From NCBI GenBank assembly GCA_012931725.1, contig CM022951.1, forward strand, positions 37,444,399 to 37,508,398: a stretch of DNA of 64,000 nt. Direction: 5' to 3'. The notes beneath the pieces were generated by a model. That model saw only the letters and a list, made by a program, of their open reading frames with translations. It was not told where the DNA came from and did no database searches. The position numbers and the translations under genes are program-made. Of the stretch, positions 23,593 through 35,771 are shown in pieces. The DNA comes from Litsea cubeba (Eukaryota; Streptophyta; Magnoliopsida; Laurales; Lauraceae). The stretch's first letter is position 1. Every line of letters starts with the position of its first letter.

Positions 23593-26269
23593 TGTTGACA
23601 ACAAAAAAAAGGTCACTTTGCTTTTCCAAACTTAAGAGAACTACATGAAGCTGCAGCTTGCCACAATAGGCAATGCTACTTCAAAAAATCAAATCTTGTC
23701 AGAATCAAACAGAAACTGTAAGATTCTTCAAGACAGCCAAAAGAGAAGTACACAAGAAGTTTCGGGCCATTTCAAAATCATTTGGCCTAACTTCGCTTCT
23801 CCGATAGCTGAATAGGAGCTCCCGGCGGCGATAGCATCGAAGACACCAAATCTTCGATCAGAGCCTATGGATGGTCTCAAATACGTCCAAAAGGCTCCAC
23901 GCCAAGTTCTAAGTCAAATCGATTACGTTTGACCCTACATCAACCCTCGAATAGCTAAATCAAGCCTCTCAGCGGTGAGAACCACCGAGGCCATCACTCA
24001 TCAAAAAGAGCACATGGATGGCTTTAAAATGCTTACAAAGGGCTACATGTCAAGTTTCAGGTCATTTTGATAACATTTGACCATACTTTGACTCTCGGAA
24101 GCCAAATCAGGCCTCTCGACGGTGAAGCTCCCCGGGACCATGGTTTTCAAGACAGAGCCTATCGATCATCTTAAAATGACTCCAATTGGTTCCCTGTCAA
24201 ATTTCAAGTCAGTCGGACATCAGTTGACCGCACATCGAGGCGCAACATCTTCCTCGCGACAAAATTAAGTCTACGGCAACAGGACCCCAAATGGCTTCAA
24301 AACTCGAAGAAAAGCCTATGGGTTGTCTTATTTATTGCTCAGGAGGCTTCACCTCAAATTTCAAGTCATTCCGACATCGTTTGACCCAGTTTCAGCTTCT
24401 GACGGAAAATCGGCAGCTCTGCACGAGAAAGACTTCAACTTTCCCAAAAAATTGGAAACTTTGCACTCCAAATGCAAGGATTCTCATCAAGTTTTCTACA
24501 GGGAAATCAGGCCAACAAATGTGCAAAAATGTCAGGAAAAATACAGAAGAAAAAAGAATGGAAAAAGACCTTAAAACGGCCGCAAAACGGGGACCAAAGG
24601 GGAAAATACCCCAGGCCTACGACCCTGTGCATGGTCGCAGGCCCCTGCGACCCTAGCCCAGGGTCGCCAGCCCCTGCGACCTTGTGCATGGTCGCCGGCG
24701 GCCATGGAACCCCGGGTCGCCGGGTTCGCCCCGAAAGGCCCATTTTTCGTCGTTTTTTCACGATTCGAAGCTTCCAACTCCTGGGATTTTCCAAAATTCA
24801 TACTTTTGAGGCACCAAATCCTTTGACATCTGTCAAAATCACGGGTCAATAGTCAAGAGTGTCAATATCAACATCGATCGCCAACGGTCAACCAAAAGAG
24901 TGTGTTTTCTACCTGACCGATCAAGAAATCGACAGGATAGATGGCACCGACCCGCTGTTGGCAACCAATACCTGAAGTTACATAGTTATCCGATGTAAAT
25001 CTACATGAAGATCCATCGATGATCATCTCCAGAAGAATCCCAAAAGACGCGGCAAGGCCCGCGACTCTTCGACTGCTCGGGGACCACTTAATGCGATTAA
25101 ATGACTAGCTTTATTGCCGTCATTAATTCATTTCTTTGGACGGCCCAATCAAAAGTGAAATTCAGGAGTTACAAGTCAATTGAGTCATGGCATTTAACCC
25201 ATGAAACTCCTCCCATCATGGCGATTAAAGGCAATTAAATGCCCTCAATCTTCACCGGCCAATCAGAAGCCAAGAAAATGGAGTTACAAAGTAAATGAAT
25301 TAAAACTTGAAACTCCTCCCATAATGCGGCTTAATGACAATTAAAGCCCATTAACTCTCCTAAATGGCTACCAAGAGCCTATAAATAGGAGAGCATCCCA
25401 AGCATTCCAAAAAAAAAGAGGGAACTTCTTCCACGAGCAGAGATCCCAAATTAGAGAAAAGCACAGAAAATCCAGAGAAAGAAAAAGAGAGAAAACTCTG
25501 TGAAAGTTCTGCACCGGCCACCACTATAAGGTGACAAAAGTCCCTTGGGGGGTACCCCCAAGGTCCTTGCCTTCTCCTTCTGCCTCCAATGGCTTAGACA
25601 TGGCTTTTCAGCCAGTCTACTTAGCTTTTTATTGGACATAGGACCTCCTCTTGGTCTTTGTCCTCTAAAAATCTGAGATTATAGCCAAGCCAAGCGAATC
25701 AAGAGCATCATCTGTTCACATTTGCATGGATGATGGCGAAGTCCACATATATTATGGCTTGCGACCGTCAATCTGAACGAGTCCCCCACAATCTCCTGAG
25801 AAGTTAGATCCTCATTTTCTTGCTTTTAATTGTAGTTTGTATTTTTCTAAAAGAGACAAAAATCACAACTCTTGTCTTTCATTATTGATAAGAATTGCAA
25901 ATCGGCTATAAACGCCAAAAATTGGCTATAAATGCCAAAATCGACTATAAACGCCAAAAATCGGCTATAAATGCTAAAATCGGTTATAAATACCAAAAAA
26001 TCGCCTTTCACGACAAATGAAGAAAATATCTTTTTTCTTAAATATATGTGCAATGGAAAACTTGAAAGAAGTTGATTTCCTTTTTACTTGTGAAGGTCGA
26101 TCCCCGAATTACCACTTGTAATTCCAAGTAAAATAGAAAATCTGGCACACCCACACAAAAAATGTTGATGCACGCTCTTTGCCCTCCGGGCGCGAAAGGG
26201 TCGTACCAAACGAACTCCCACATCCACCGACCTCGGTAGCATCCGAGCAGATGAATGCGAGGTCCATCA
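23593..26269 (+). repeat. 5' LTR of element B
   Basis: 2677 bp, from TGTTGACA to TCCATCA. It contains a GC-rich array of GGTCGC/GCGACC inverted units (24620-24720), a TATA box (25380-25387), a GGTACC-centred palindrome (25543-25563) and five GGCTATAAAYGCC-type repeats (25899-26010). It differs visibly from the 3' LTR by substitutions and small indels, so B is much older than the copia insertions. Confidence 0.95.
25380..25387 (+). promoter_or_regulatory. TATA box of the element B 5' LTR
   Basis: TATAAATA in AGCCTATAAATAGGAGAG, conserved in LTRs A and C and in the B 3' LTR (60962-60969). Confidence 0.7.
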
Positions 26270-27888
26270 AGCTGGCACACCCGGTGGGACTCGTTCATTT
26301 GAGAACACAATGCTAGCAATGAAATATTTGCATATCATATCTTTCGCTCTATGCTTATACTTCTTTTTTGGATTCCTTGGCTACTTTCTAATTGGTGGCC
26401 TATGTTGGATTTCGCATGTAAAAAAAATGAGATGAGATTTTTTGGAAATTTCTAATTCTTTGAATTTATTTCCACTCTTTCTCTTTTAAGAAAAATCAGA
26501 TTTCTCATTTTAGACTCAAAATTGAGAAACTTTGATCGTTTCCTTTTCGGGCACCGGTGCTTGCAGAAATGTTGAGCCTGTGACGAATCGGGGATTGGGC
26601 CATCATTTCTCTTCGATGAGTCTATTCGGGATTTCAAAAAAAAAATTCAAAAAATCAGATTTCTCATTTTGGATTCAAAATTGAGAAACTTTGATCCTTT
26701 CCTTTTCGGGCACTGGTGCTTGCAGCAATGTTGAGCCTCTGACGAATCGGGGATTGGGCCATCGTTTCTCTTCGATGAGTCTGCTCGGGATTAAAAAAAA
26801 TTTTAGATTTCTCATTTTGGATTCAAAATTGGGAAACCTTGATCCTTTCCCTTTCGGGCACCGGTGCTTGCAGAAATGTTGAGCCGGTGACGAATCGGGG
26901 ATTGGGCCATCGTTTCTCTTTGATGAGTCTACTTGGGATAAAAAAAAGAAGACATAGACCACTAAGGTTAAACCAACTACGTTCTTTGATCACGGTTGAT
27001 TTAAGAAAAGCCTTGTCAAGAGTGTGGAGATAACTTGACTGTTCTAGGCAAGGGTCCTCCAAACGGGTTCATTAAGTAATCCTACCCTTACCTGGGGGCA
27101 ATTTTATCAATCGAGATTTCATAAGACCGGGTTAGGAGGCCTATGTGTACTCTCTTGTGTTTTAAATAAAAGATTTTCAAAATAAAAAATCTAAAAATAA
27201 ATAAATAAATAAAAAAATTTCAAAAAAAAAACCTTCAAAAAAAAACTCTCGTCATTTTTGGGTTCAGATCGGATAAATTTTGGTCTCCTCCCTTCTGAGC
27301 ACTGGCGCTCGTGGAAATCGTTGAGCCCGTGTTCAGATTGGAATGTTTTTTGCTCTCTTTGATGAACCCGATCTTGGCCTTTCAAAAAAAAAAAAAAAAC
27401 TCTCGTCATTTTTTAGGTTCAAATTCGAGAAATTATGGTTCCTTCTCTTCTAGGTACTGGCGCTCGCGGAAATCGTTGAGCCCGTATTTGGATCGGAATA
27501 CAATCTGATCTCTTTGATGAATCCAATCTTGACCTTTCAAAATAGAGAATCTCATCTCATGGATGCGATCTCCAAACATTTGTGTCTAGCGGTACTAGTA
27601 CTCCATTTCAGGGTCTACTGTATTCGCTACCGGCATATTTGTAACTCCAACCTTATATTCTTCTTACCTCGAGCAAGCTCTGCTTCTCGATAAGTCGAAT
27701 TTAGGTTCACAATTGTTTCTAGCTGTCATTAGAACACTCATTCTAGGCTCACCATACTTGCGATCAGAACAATTGTACCCTCTATGACTTTTTGCCTTCT
27801 TCATATTGCTTGGGTCATTTATGATCATTATATTCTTGTGATTACTACTGGATGCGGTCTTGTTTCAAAATTTTTTCGAAAACTAACA
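26270..27888 (+). other. Leader of element B with candidate primer-binding site and tandem repeats
   Basis: TGGCACACCCGGTGGGAC starts at 26273, three bases after the LTR, the usual primer-binding position; I cannot name the tRNA. 26501-26950 holds three copies of a repeat of about 150 bp with core GACGAATCGGGGATTGGGCC. 27240-27540 holds two copies of another repeat, with core GCGCTCGYGGAAATCGTTGA. The leader ends at the gag ATG. Confidence 0.75.
26501..26950 (+). repeat. Tandem repeat, about 150 bp x 3, in the element B leader
   Basis: Each unit runs from GATTTCTCATTTT through TTTTCGGGCACYGGTGCTTGC to an A-rich spacer. Homologous to 6148-6600 in element A. Confidence 0.85.
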
Positions 27889-30300
27889 ATGGAAGCTTTG
27901 CTAAACATTACTTTCGATGAGAACAAGCACCAGCTCATGCTTCAACAGAAGCAAACCACGCGCACCTACAAGCGCCCTAACAGCCGCCGAAGCATCAACT
28001 CCCAAGGCAACTCTCTGAACTTTGGGTCGAGCTCGACTACCCGGACTATTGTCTTTGGGACGCTGGGACCATTCCCACTTCTCGAAGAACAAATGCTCCT
28101 TTCAAGAAAAAGAAGGTCGCCTCTCAACGTGTCACTACCGTGACACCAAAGGCGAGCACCAAAAAGCCCAAAGCCCGCGGCACCCCGCGAAGCCTCAACC
28201 CACAAACAACCAGGTTTATCCTAAGACTTGGTCCCCAAGACCTTCACCAAAATAAAGAAGGTCCCAAACATCTACCAAGCCAGCATATCTGGCCCCACTC
28301 AAGGAGAACCAGTTCTATCCTCTTGCTTACATGAAAGAGGAGAGACCCATCTCAAACCTGACTCCCAAGTCAACCCAGGATGAGCCGGCTTGTTCCTAAA
28401 AGCCCAAAATCAAGTCATGCATCACTAGGCCTCTACAAGCACCTGCTAAGGCCTACAATCCTGCAGTTCGACCCTTCATCTCTACAGGGACTGAACTCGA
28501 AAAATTCAAAGCTTTGCTGCAACAAGCGAAGGACCGGTTTCACATCCTGTCTTTCCCTAGCTACAAAGAAGACAGGCTTGGTTGCTGCGCCAGAGGGAGC
28601 ACATCCTTCATTGTCAAAGCCCAGCCATAGCTGACCGAAGCTCAAATTGCTTGTCGTATATGCCGCCGCGTGTCGTATCGACAAAAGAGACTAGAGAAGC
28701 AAAGGACCCAGCCTCCTACACTTCAAGTCTCTCACAAATGGGTCGAAAAAGAAAGACCCGACCAAGTTGTTGCTATCCATATTGTTAGAAAAACCAGAAG
28801 ACGCCAAAAGTCAGCATCCAAAATCCATATCCGACGTCCGGTGAACCGCAGCGTCTCCAGGACAAGAAGACATTCAGAAGAATCCCCTACTCCTTCAAGC
28901 CAAGGACGACAGAGTGATCCACCCTCAAGCTCTTCATCAAAAAGGATGAGCCCAAGCTCAGTCACCAGGACAATTTCTTCGTTCGAATCGCGAGGGATGA
29001 ATGTCCTGGCTACAAATTCTGAGCCACCACCTTCCAATCCACCTCAAGATGTGCGCTCACATACATCCAGCAGTTGGAACAAGGCCAGCAGAGGATTGAA
29101 ACTCTGATGGAAAACGCTCTCCTCGCCTTCCAAAATCAGGCGAATAATGAACCTCCTTCGAATCATCAAGATGATGAGGTAAACGGAGAAGAAAATGAGT
29201 CACGCGCCCTCACCAAAAAGGACGTAGACAGTATCCTCGTAAAAGATAAAGAAGAGGATATACTCAAAGAGCATGGGATCAAGCCACCATATCCCTTATG
29301 GATGGACTCGATCCCGTTCCCTACAAAATTCAAGCATCCTACTCTCCAAACATATACCAGGAAAGGATCAGCCAGACAGCACGTCATCCACTTTAAGATC
29401 TTGACAGGAGCTATGCGGATCAAGATGTACTCAAGATACGCCTCTTTGTAAGTACCCTAAAAGGTACGGCCTTCGACTGGTACTCCACTCTTCCGAAGGA
29501 CTCCATCCAAAATTGGGCCATGCTAAAGACACGCTTCCTAACTCACTTCAAAGGTGAGGATCATCCCGCTAATATGGCTCAGCTGTGCAGCATAAAACAG
29601 GGGGAGAATGAGACAACATATGACTTCATTCACAAGTGGAAAGCAATGGCATACAAATGCCCTGATGTATTGCCACAAGCGTCGCTAGTCTACATCTGCC
29701 GAAACAACATGAGAGCTAGAATCCTTTCCATGATCATCATCAATAAGTCAAAGAACCTGTGAGAACTCATAGAAGCTTCCATGGAAGCTGAAACGGTGAT
29801 CAAAGACCTCAACAGTTAGAAATCATCAAGAAAAGGGCCAACCGCCATTGAAACCTCAAAACCAAAGAAAAACGAGGTCCTCAATGTGCAAACCAAGTCA
29901 GCTCCTCAGCCACCGAAGAAAGCTGAAAACAAAGATGCTGGTAAAAGACCTAAGGACCAAAATCACCAGAGAAGAAGATCACTACATCCTTCAAGGTGAT
30001 AAACACAATCCAAGCATCCGAAGAACTGGTTCCTTACCCGACACCAGACGGACAACCCATATGGGTACATCCCGATCTCCTAGAAGATAAAAATCGGGAG
30101 ATCATGAAAACAAAGCCAACCGCTCAACAACGAAGGCAGGCTGGGAAACATCTCCTCAAACTCAAACGGCAAAAGAAGACCCAGCCAAAACAAGAAGTCC
30201 AAGAAAAGGCAGAGGCCTCCTCTACCGCTTCACTGGAGGCAACAAAAACGTCCCTTCCAGAGACTTCAAAGGCGGTAAGAAGATTCACTCTCAGTGATTT
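27889..30300 (+). pseudogene. gag: gag of element B, broken
   Basis: The start ATG at 27889 follows AAAACTAACA as in element A, and the first residues (ITFDENKHQLMLQQKQT) match A. The capsid region appears in pieces: RQHVIHFKILTGA (29375), GTAFDWYSTLP (29465), AQLCSIKQGENETTYDF (29578) and NNMRARILSMI (29705). Several frameshifts and stops interrupt it. A deletion at about 29957, relative to A, removes roughly 300 bp including the CX2HX4HX4C nucleocapsid knuckle. Confidence 0.85.
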
Positions 30301-30301
30301 C

Positions 30302-32250
30302 ATGCCACCTCAATTCAAAGAAGCCACGCCGGGGGCATCATACTCTTGCAATTCGGTAGTTGGATTCTCCATTGATGGATACGAGTCCAGCAACACCGAT
30401 GATGGATTCAAATCCAACTACACCGACGAGTGGGAGGAGTCCCTTGAAACAGGAGAATATCTCTTCGATGAAGAATGAGTTCCTGAGATTCATCTTATGC
30501 CAGTAATCTGGTATAACCCCCTACAGCCACAAGGATCCTGGTCTGATGATGAAGAAGACCAAGAGGCTGTACAAGAAAATGCTCCAGTGGAAATCAACTA
30601 TGTTGAGCCACAAAGAGTTGATGAAGAAGAAGATCTGGCTCCCATACTTGATCTTGAAGAATAAGCGAGGATCTTGCAGCATCTAGCTCTAGAGCAAGAG
30701 CAAGACCGCATCAACGAACCTCCTCGCAATCTCGAGCCTGAAGTTCTTGAAGACCATCAGGTACATCCTCCCTTAACTCCTAAAAATGGAGAAAATTGCT
30801 GGATAGACGATCCTCTTACATCCGAGGATGAGTCTGACTCTGATCAGGCAACGTCTCCTGTCAGAGCTTCCTGTAATGTGATAATTCGGGATTATAGCTC
30901 TTCCGAAGCATCGTCTGATGAGATTACTTACACTCCGACGACGCCTAGCAATGTATCCTCTAGAGCCACCTCATCTCACGTGACTTTCACTAAGACGGCA
31001 CCCTCTCAGGTTTCTTCTCTTGAGACTGTGACTTCAGAGCTCACACCCTTCCTGACTGAAGAATCCCCAGCTATTGATGCTTAGGACGATGAATTGGTCA
31101 ACGAAGAAGAAAGGTTGCTGGATGTTGTTCAGGACTTGTTCCCGAAAAATGCTCCGTGCAACACAATCACTGAGGATGGCAACTCTGCTGCAGATACATC
31201 ATCAGCAAATGAAAAACGACAGCCTCTTGATCCTGAAGACAATCTTCCAAATGAAGACCCTTCTCAAGAAGCTCTCGAAGTTGGTAGAGGCACCTGCTCT
31301 GGCCGGGACTACCACAAAAATTACAACCAATCTTCCTTTACAAATGTAAATCCTTCGGGAAAAGATGTTGTAAGAGCCCCTAGTGGCAACAATGATGAAC
31401 ATGCAGGCCCCAAGGAGGCTTTCAAGTATGACTTGATTGAACATTTCAAGCACATACCTACACGTCTGCACATCCTAGACTTATTGCGAATGTCTCCGCG
31501 CACACGTCTGAATGAGGATGTCGACAAACATGCCCCACAAGTCCTCCAAATTGAAATGGACTACCGGGTCAAAAACATAGAAACTTCCTCAAAGGGAGAA
31601 AAGAAGAAAACTGAGGGATCATGCATTGAATGCCTCTCGGTTCAAAAGGCAGCCAGTGCAACCATCGCCTTCACAAAGGAAGACCTCCTACTTGGCAAAA
31701 CAAGGCACAACCGACCCCTGTACTTCACAGGGTACATCAAAGAAATGCCTATGCACAGAGTTCAGATCGACCCAGGTTCTGCACTCAACCTCATCTCCAC
31801 TTCAACTCTCGAAGAGTTGGGCATCCCACCCAGCATGCTGAGCCATACATCTGTATCTATCTTTGGATATGATGGGAGTACTCAAAGGCCTATCGGCAAA
31901 ATTAGGTTCAAGTTGCAGATCGGTGATCTTATCTCTGAGGTCACTGTGTATGCAATGAAAACCCGTTCATGCTACAACATCCTTCTAGGACGCCCCTGGA
32001 TCCACGAGAATGGTGTTGTCCCTTCAACTCAACATCCATTGTCCCTTCGACTCAACATCAATGCATCAAATTTGTCGGCGACGACGGCATAGTACATCGA
32101 GTCTTCGCCGACAGAAAACCCTTCAAAGGTAAAGAAGTCCACTTCACAAACTCACAGATGTATGAAGTTGAAAAATTAGAAGAGGAGATAACATCCTTTG
32201 TCAAAAATCTCCAGAAAGATAAAGGCAAGGCTCCTTAACAATGACCGAAA
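30302..32250 (+). pseudogene. Linker and retropepsin-like protease of element B
   Basis: An acidic linker (30302-31070) carries stops at 30478, 30662 and 31082; element A reads Trp at the first and third. An open stretch (31094-32092) then contains the protease domain with active-site QIDPGSALNLIS (about 31765), a glycine-rich flap region and the ILLGRPW motif (about 31980). The DPG active site is kept, unlike in A. A small duplication of CCTTCMACTCAACATC at 32020-32060 shifts the end. It would process Gag-Pol. Confidence 0.8.
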
Positions 32251-32490
32251 GAAAATAAACCATTCGGAAAATCCGAAGAGAGCATTAAAACTCCCTTCAT
32301 CATCTCCCTCAAACCTTCAAAACCTTTGGTCATCATGACTAAAGTGAAGAAGGCAAAGCAAAAGTTTGGGGGCAAATTTGTTGTCTCTTTCGTGTCCATC
32401 ATGCAAGACACAGATTCGGATTCAGAGCCAGAAGATGACACATCATCAAGCCAAGCCGACACTTAGTAAGTTCAGCCTGCTCTTACTCCA

Positions 32491-32853
32491 ATGGAGAAAC
32501 CTTCTGACATAGAAGATACTCCGTTAGCTTCCTTCGTTGTTCCTGCAACTTCAGCAAAGGAAAAGCCGATCTTCTTCCATAGATCGGATGCTTCTTCATC
32601 AAACTCCATGCCCGAACCTTTCCAAAATGAAGGTATGCCTCAACTATCCTTATATAGTCCTGTGGCGCAAGCTATTATGAAGAAAATGGGCTATGATGCT
32701 CAAAACCCAGTCGGTTTGGGAGAAGGACGCGGTATGCTCACGCCATTAGGGCCCGCCTTGACCAAAAGCCAGCTGAATGATTGGAGACTCTACGGCCATG
32801 TAGAAAAAAATTCACACGGGCTAGGATATGATCCCGACACTCCTCTGAGATAG
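32491..32853 (+). CDS. G-patch-like module after the protease
   Basis: An open stretch of 120 residues. Residues 60-90 read AQAIMKKMGYDAQNPVGLGEGRGMLTP in overlapping segments, with the glycine spacing of a G-patch: an aromatic or hydrophobic start followed by G-x-G-x-G. G-patch domains bind RNA or activate DEAH helicases, and some retroviral proteases are followed by one. The module would be part of the Gag-Pol polyprotein, not a free gene. A stop follows at 32851. Confidence 0.55.
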   Translation: MEKPSDIEDTPLASFVVPATSAKEKPIFFHRSDASSSNSMPEPFQNEGMPQLSLYSPVAQAIMKKMGYDAQNPVGLGEGRGMLTPLGPALTKSQLNDWRLYGHVEKNSHGLGYDPDTPLR

Positions 32854-34126
32854 TGGACACAAAGGCTTAAAAGTCGACTTACCGACCAAGCCTCAACATC
32901 TCATATCCATGAAGACATCGATCCCCCTGGATATCTGTTCGATAAGTCACCTAACAAAGATCCAGGAAGCTCATCCAATTCGTACAATTTCTCTGACGAT
33001 AAAGAGGAATTGTCCGATGGCACAGACGTCTGGTCTTCTGACCCAGAAGAACCCTCGTTTCCAAAAGAAGTACCTCACTTCAACCTAGTTTCAACCGGCG
33101 ATTGAGACCATCTCATAGAAAACCTTGAGAAGATCACCGATCAAGAAGACCCATGGAAAGTAACAAAACCTTGGTCTGGAAATGCCCTTGAAACCCCTGA
33201 AGGTTTCGTTGAGCTGGAAGCCTCCGAAAATATTATGGAGGAACCACCTTCAAACCTTCCAACAGAAGATCCTACATCCTACAGTGATCTCATGGCCTTT
33301 CGAAGCTTGGGGTATGGACATCATTGGTCCTATTTCTCCCCCTTCAAGTAGAGGTCATCGCTTCATCTTCGCCGCTACGGATTATTTCTCCAAGTGGTCG
33401 GTAGCATTTGTGCTCAACGAAATGAAGACCTCATCAGTCCTTCAGTTCCTGCACACCAACATTGTTTATCATTTTGGCATATCCAAAAGATTCATCCATG
33501 ATAACAGACCACAATTACGGGATCATCGATTCTACAGGTTATGCGACAAATACAAAATCCAAAGCTGTCCTTCGACTCCAAACAATCCGGCAGCAAACGG
33601 ATTAGCAGAAGCTTTCCACAAGACACTCTATAAAATCCTAAAAAAAATGGTCTCTAGTCACAAAAGAGACTAGAGTGACAAATTGTCTGAAGCTTTGTAG
33701 GCCTATCGAACCACCGTTCGAGGACCAACCCATAGCACACCATTCTCCTTGGTCTATGGATGTGAAGCTGTCGTACCCTTGGAAGTACAAATTCCTTCCT
33801 TGATGATATCCTTGCAAAATGACATGACTCAAGAAAGCAATGTCAAATTGCGACTCCATGAGTTGGACAATCTCGATGAGAGATGGCTGGAAGCTCGATA
33901 AAGCATTGAACTTTACCAAGCACGCATGGTAGGATCTTTCAACAAAAAGGTCACGCAACTCACCTAGAAAAAGGGTGACTTGGTTCTTGCAGTAAAAAGA
34001 CCAATGGTCTTCGCTCACAAGTCCAAAGGCAAGTTTGAGCCAAAATGGAAGGGACCCTACGTCATCGACAAGTTTTTCTCCAACGGCGCATACGCACTCC
34101 TAAACATGGAGGGTGACTGATGTATG

Positions 34127-35368
34127 TGTTAGATCTCGTGATCACTGAGAGGGGGGGGGGTGAATCAGTGATCTCTTTTAAACAGGTCCTTGCTAACAAC
34201 AATTCAAATCAAACCACACAATTGACACCAGATTTTACGTGGTTCACCAAAAGGCTACGTCCACGGTTCAATCCCGTCCGAACAACAATCCGGTACAGGT
34301 CTGAATCTTATTTAGTCGCACCGACGACAAAGAGCACCAACCCTTAAATTCAGATAGCACCAACTATCTAGGAAGCACCGACTCCCTTAGGTTTCAGATA
34401 GCACCAACTATCTAGGAAGCACCGACTCCCTTAGGTTTCAGATAGCACCAACTATCTAGGAAGCTACAACTCCCTTTACAATTTGTCTGCACCCACAGAC
34501 AGGATCACCAAACCCCAAAACACCAAGCACCAACTTGATGATTACAGCAAAGAAGATAAACTGATCTACAGCCCTTTCCCCTCTACAATTCTCTCTCTCT
34601 CAATCCCTTACAAATAGAAATCTAAAGCATAAAAGAGAGACTTATCTTATGAACGAAAATACCATCTTCATGAGGCTTCAAATTCGTCCACACTTGCTGT
34701 AGAAAGTTGCTCCACAACAGCAAGACACAAGCACCTTCTTCTCCAAGCACTCTTCTCTCCAAAACTCTCTCAAACTCTTCTTTCTTTGATGCTTGTTATT
34801 GAAAACGAGATTAGGAGTGTTTATATAGGTTTTAGCAACCCCAAAGAGTGTCCAAAATAGGCTACAATTCGTTTAGAAAGAGTCCCAAACGAATTACCAA
34901 AAAAATTCCTAACTTTTAGCAAAAGACTTCTAATTCTGCAATACTTGCTGTCTGTGTGTGCTCGGTCGACCGGCTGGGGACCTCGGTCGACCGGGTGAAC
35001 TGGGCGCCTGACGAACTTTAAAAAAGTTGTAAGTTGTCAAATTCTGGAACCGAGCTCGGTCGACATCCTGGAAGCCTCGGTCGACCGGATGACCTCTGTG
35101 TCAAAAAATAACTGTAAGCTCTGATTTTGCACTTTCTTCATGCTCGGTCGACCGCACCAGGAGCTGGGTCGACCGGGTACACTGCACCAGGAAAAACTGA
35201 TTTTCTTCACTGTTTTCCTTTTTCATTCTTCTTGAGCTCTATCACTTCCACTCTTTCAACACATGATTGAGACATAGTGTTGACAATAATTCCAATACAA
35301 TTTGATGCTTGAGACACCAAACACACCAATGCTTCAAGATTCAACTCAATGCATCTCAAATTCCAACA
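34127..35368 (-). repeat. 3' LTR of copia element 1
   Basis: TGTTGGAATT to ATCTAACA in element orientation. It contains six palindromes of CGGTCGACCG type between 34963 and 35175, upstream of a TATA box (34821-34827), and a poly-G run near its end. 34340-34470 contains about three copies of a 48-bp repeat (core AGATAGCACCAACTATCTAG). Confidence 0.95.
34821..34827 (-). promoter_or_regulatory. TATA box of the copia 1 LTR
   Basis: TATATAA on the minus strand, repeated at 41385-41391 in the 5' LTR. It lies about 140 bp downstream of the palindrome cluster. Confidence 0.6.
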
Positions 35369-35759
35369 ATCTCCCCCTTTGGAATTGTTGGCAACACTTG
35401 GAACTTCAACACAGACACTTGGAACATGTTGACATCATAGAGCCTTTTTAGAACAATAAACTCACCTTGGAACATGATCTTCTCATTCACTATCTTGATA
35501 CCAATTTTCATTCCAATCTTCCATCTTCCTCATGCTATCATATTTCCATCTTCTTAGCATAAGACTAACTTCAACATGCATATAGTCTTTCCTTGCATAA
35601 TCTTCTCAGCATAACTTGATACCAATCTCCAGATAACCTTCTCAAGATGACATGCATATCAATCTTTCCATGCATAATCTTCTCCCCCTTTGACAATAAT
35701 TCCAAAGGGACCAATCTAGGAGCAAATAAGATATTCAACGAATTCATTGCTCCCCCTTT
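35369..35759 (-). promoter_or_regulatory. Multiple polypurine tracts of copia element 1
   Basis: AAAGGGGGAG occurs next to the LTR (35371-35380) and again at 35682-35691 and 35750-35759. Repeated PPTs are a known Sirevirus feature; the copy at the LTR edge is the one expected to prime plus-strand synthesis. Confidence 0.75.
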
Positions 35760-35771
35760 CTGGCACATCTC

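Noticed and set aside
25899..26010. Short regularly spaced repeats resembling a CRISPR array
   Set aside because: Period about 24 nt with no unique spacers, located inside plant LTRs; it is a minisatellite.
26273..26290. Naming a tRNA for the gypsy primer-binding site
   Set aside because: The sequence starts TGG at the right place but I cannot match 18 bases to a specific plant tRNA, so the primer is left unnamed.
1..34126. Giant inverted duplication, because A (minus) and B (plus) mirror each other
   Set aside because: A and B have different flanks and TSDs and unrelated sequence between them, so they are separate insertions in opposite orientation.
34120..34347. 75-residue frame repeated at 40687-40911
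   Set aside because: It lies in the copia LTR and recurs only because the LTR is duplicated; no domain.
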